A stretch of 64,000 bases of DNA, from the NCBI RefSeq assembly GCF_026157035.1, contig NZ_JANJZA010000001.1, positions 227,001 through 291,000 on the forward strand. The letters run 5' to 3'. Shown in pieces: positions 63,668 through 64,000 of this stretch (positions are counted from its first letter, which is position 1; each line of letters opens with the position of its first letter). The notes beneath the pieces were generated by a model, which saw only the letters and a program-made list of their open reading frames with translations, was not told where the DNA came from and did not search any database. The translations under genes were made by a program, and so were the position numbers. This DNA comes from Sphingomicrobium nitratireducens. Lineage in GTDB: Bacteria > Pseudomonadota > Alphaproteobacteria > Sphingomonadales > Sphingomonadaceae.

Positions 63668-64000
63668 GCGACGATGTTGACCAGCCGGTCGGGCACCACG
63701 ATCACCTTGCGCGGCGGACCGTCGAGAAGCTCGGAAATCTTTTCGCGCGAAAGTGCCATTTTCTCGGCGTCCTCGCGCGATGTCCCGCGCGGCACGACCA
63801 TCTTGTCGCGCAGCTTTCCGTTGACCTGGACGACCATCGTCACCTCGTCCTCGACGAGCATCGCCGGATCGTAGGACGGCCACTCGGCGTCGGCAACGAG
63901 ACCGTCGCCACCGCGCAGTGCGTGCGCTTCCTCGGCAAGGTGCGGCGCCATCGGGGCGATCAGACGAATCAGTGTCCCGATCGCCTCGTCGCGGTCTGAC
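63664..64000 (-). CDS. leuS: Leucine--tRNA ligase, C-terminal end (5' part outside window)
   Basis: About 111 residues of the C-terminus are visible. LIRLIAPMAPHLAEEAHALRGG and VTMVVQVNGKLRDKMVVPRGTSRE are the anticodon-domain end and C-terminal domain of LeuRS, and RKVIVVPDRLVNIVA is its usual close. Genome order leuS-lptE-holA is typical. Confidence 0.95.
   Translation of the reverse strand, partial: SDRDEAIGTLIRLIAPMAPHLAEEAHALRGGDGLVADAEWPSYDPAMLVEDEVTMVVQVNGKLRDKMVVPRGTSREDAEKMALSREKISELLDGPPRKVIVVPDRLVNIVA

Overview
The window reads as a GC-rich (about two-thirds GC by eye) alphaproteobacterial chromosome, most likely from the order Sphingomonadales. The markers are a COQ9-type ubiquinone protein, a ubiquinol-cytochrome c chaperone, MmcB, DUF1491, DUF4402 pilin-like proteins, GANTC (CcrM-type) sites, and the origin order maf-aroE-coaE-dnaQ / oriC / hemE-hemJ-rho followed by mnmE-mnmG-rsmG-parA-parB. 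Genes are tightly packed, with many ATGA, GTGA or TGATG junctions. No gene-free stretch exceeds 300 bases; the longest (52701-52996) is the inferred replication origin. I saw no insertion sequence, prophage, CRISPR array or rRNA. One tRNA gene is present, tRNA-Leu(GAG).

Layout. 1-3334: a MASE1-PAS-PAS-PAS hybrid histidine kinase cut by the window edge. 3478-5000: two exported proteins (FAS1 lipoprotein, tyrosine-rich repeat protein). 5055-8235: tryptophan 2,3-dioxygenase, a kynureninase-like enzyme and an MFS transporter. 8300-10407: BamE, ubiquinol-cytochrome c chaperone, YceD, Ssb. 10670-14900: a TonB-dependent receptor facing feoA-feoB, with a Fur-like box at feoA. 14939-18678: small exported protein, COQ9, EamA transporter, old yellow enzyme, SOUL protein. 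18675-22355: riboflavin genes ribD-ribE-ribBX-ribH. 22425-27110: TonB, GluRS, two lipoproteins, NadE. 27216-32363: prs, rpmI-rplT, pheS-pheT. 32360-35604: ftsE-ftsX-ydcF-plsC-thioesterase. 35711-37057: zinc-ribbon protein, small exported protein, tRNA-Leu. 37100-42235: a pilus-like chaperone/usher locus with two DUF4402 proteins. 42315-46649: MsrB, PBP1A, YgjP-type metalloprotease, YcgN, ankyrin protein. 46653-52700: a leftward run of housekeeping genes ending with maf. 52701-52996: oriC. 52997-62151: a rightward run hemE-hemJ-rho-terC-mnmE-mnmG-rsmG-parA-parB with two perfect parS sites. 62148-64000: leuS (partial)-lptE-holA facing parB.

Most unusual observations: riboflavin synthase has ATC where its start codon should be; the RibB protein carries an N-terminal helix-turn-helix, has a degenerate GTP cyclohydrolase II half, and lies beside a perfect 7-6-7 palindrome; eight GANTC sites sit in 129 bp of oriC, three of them phased at exactly 10 bp; four of eight convergent protein-gene pairs share one CTAG as both stop codons; feoA looks leaderless with a Fur-like box over its -10; and a divergent chaperone-usher locus has a terminator between its abundant subunit gene and its assembly genes. 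Names are assigned from motifs and context; no database search was possible.
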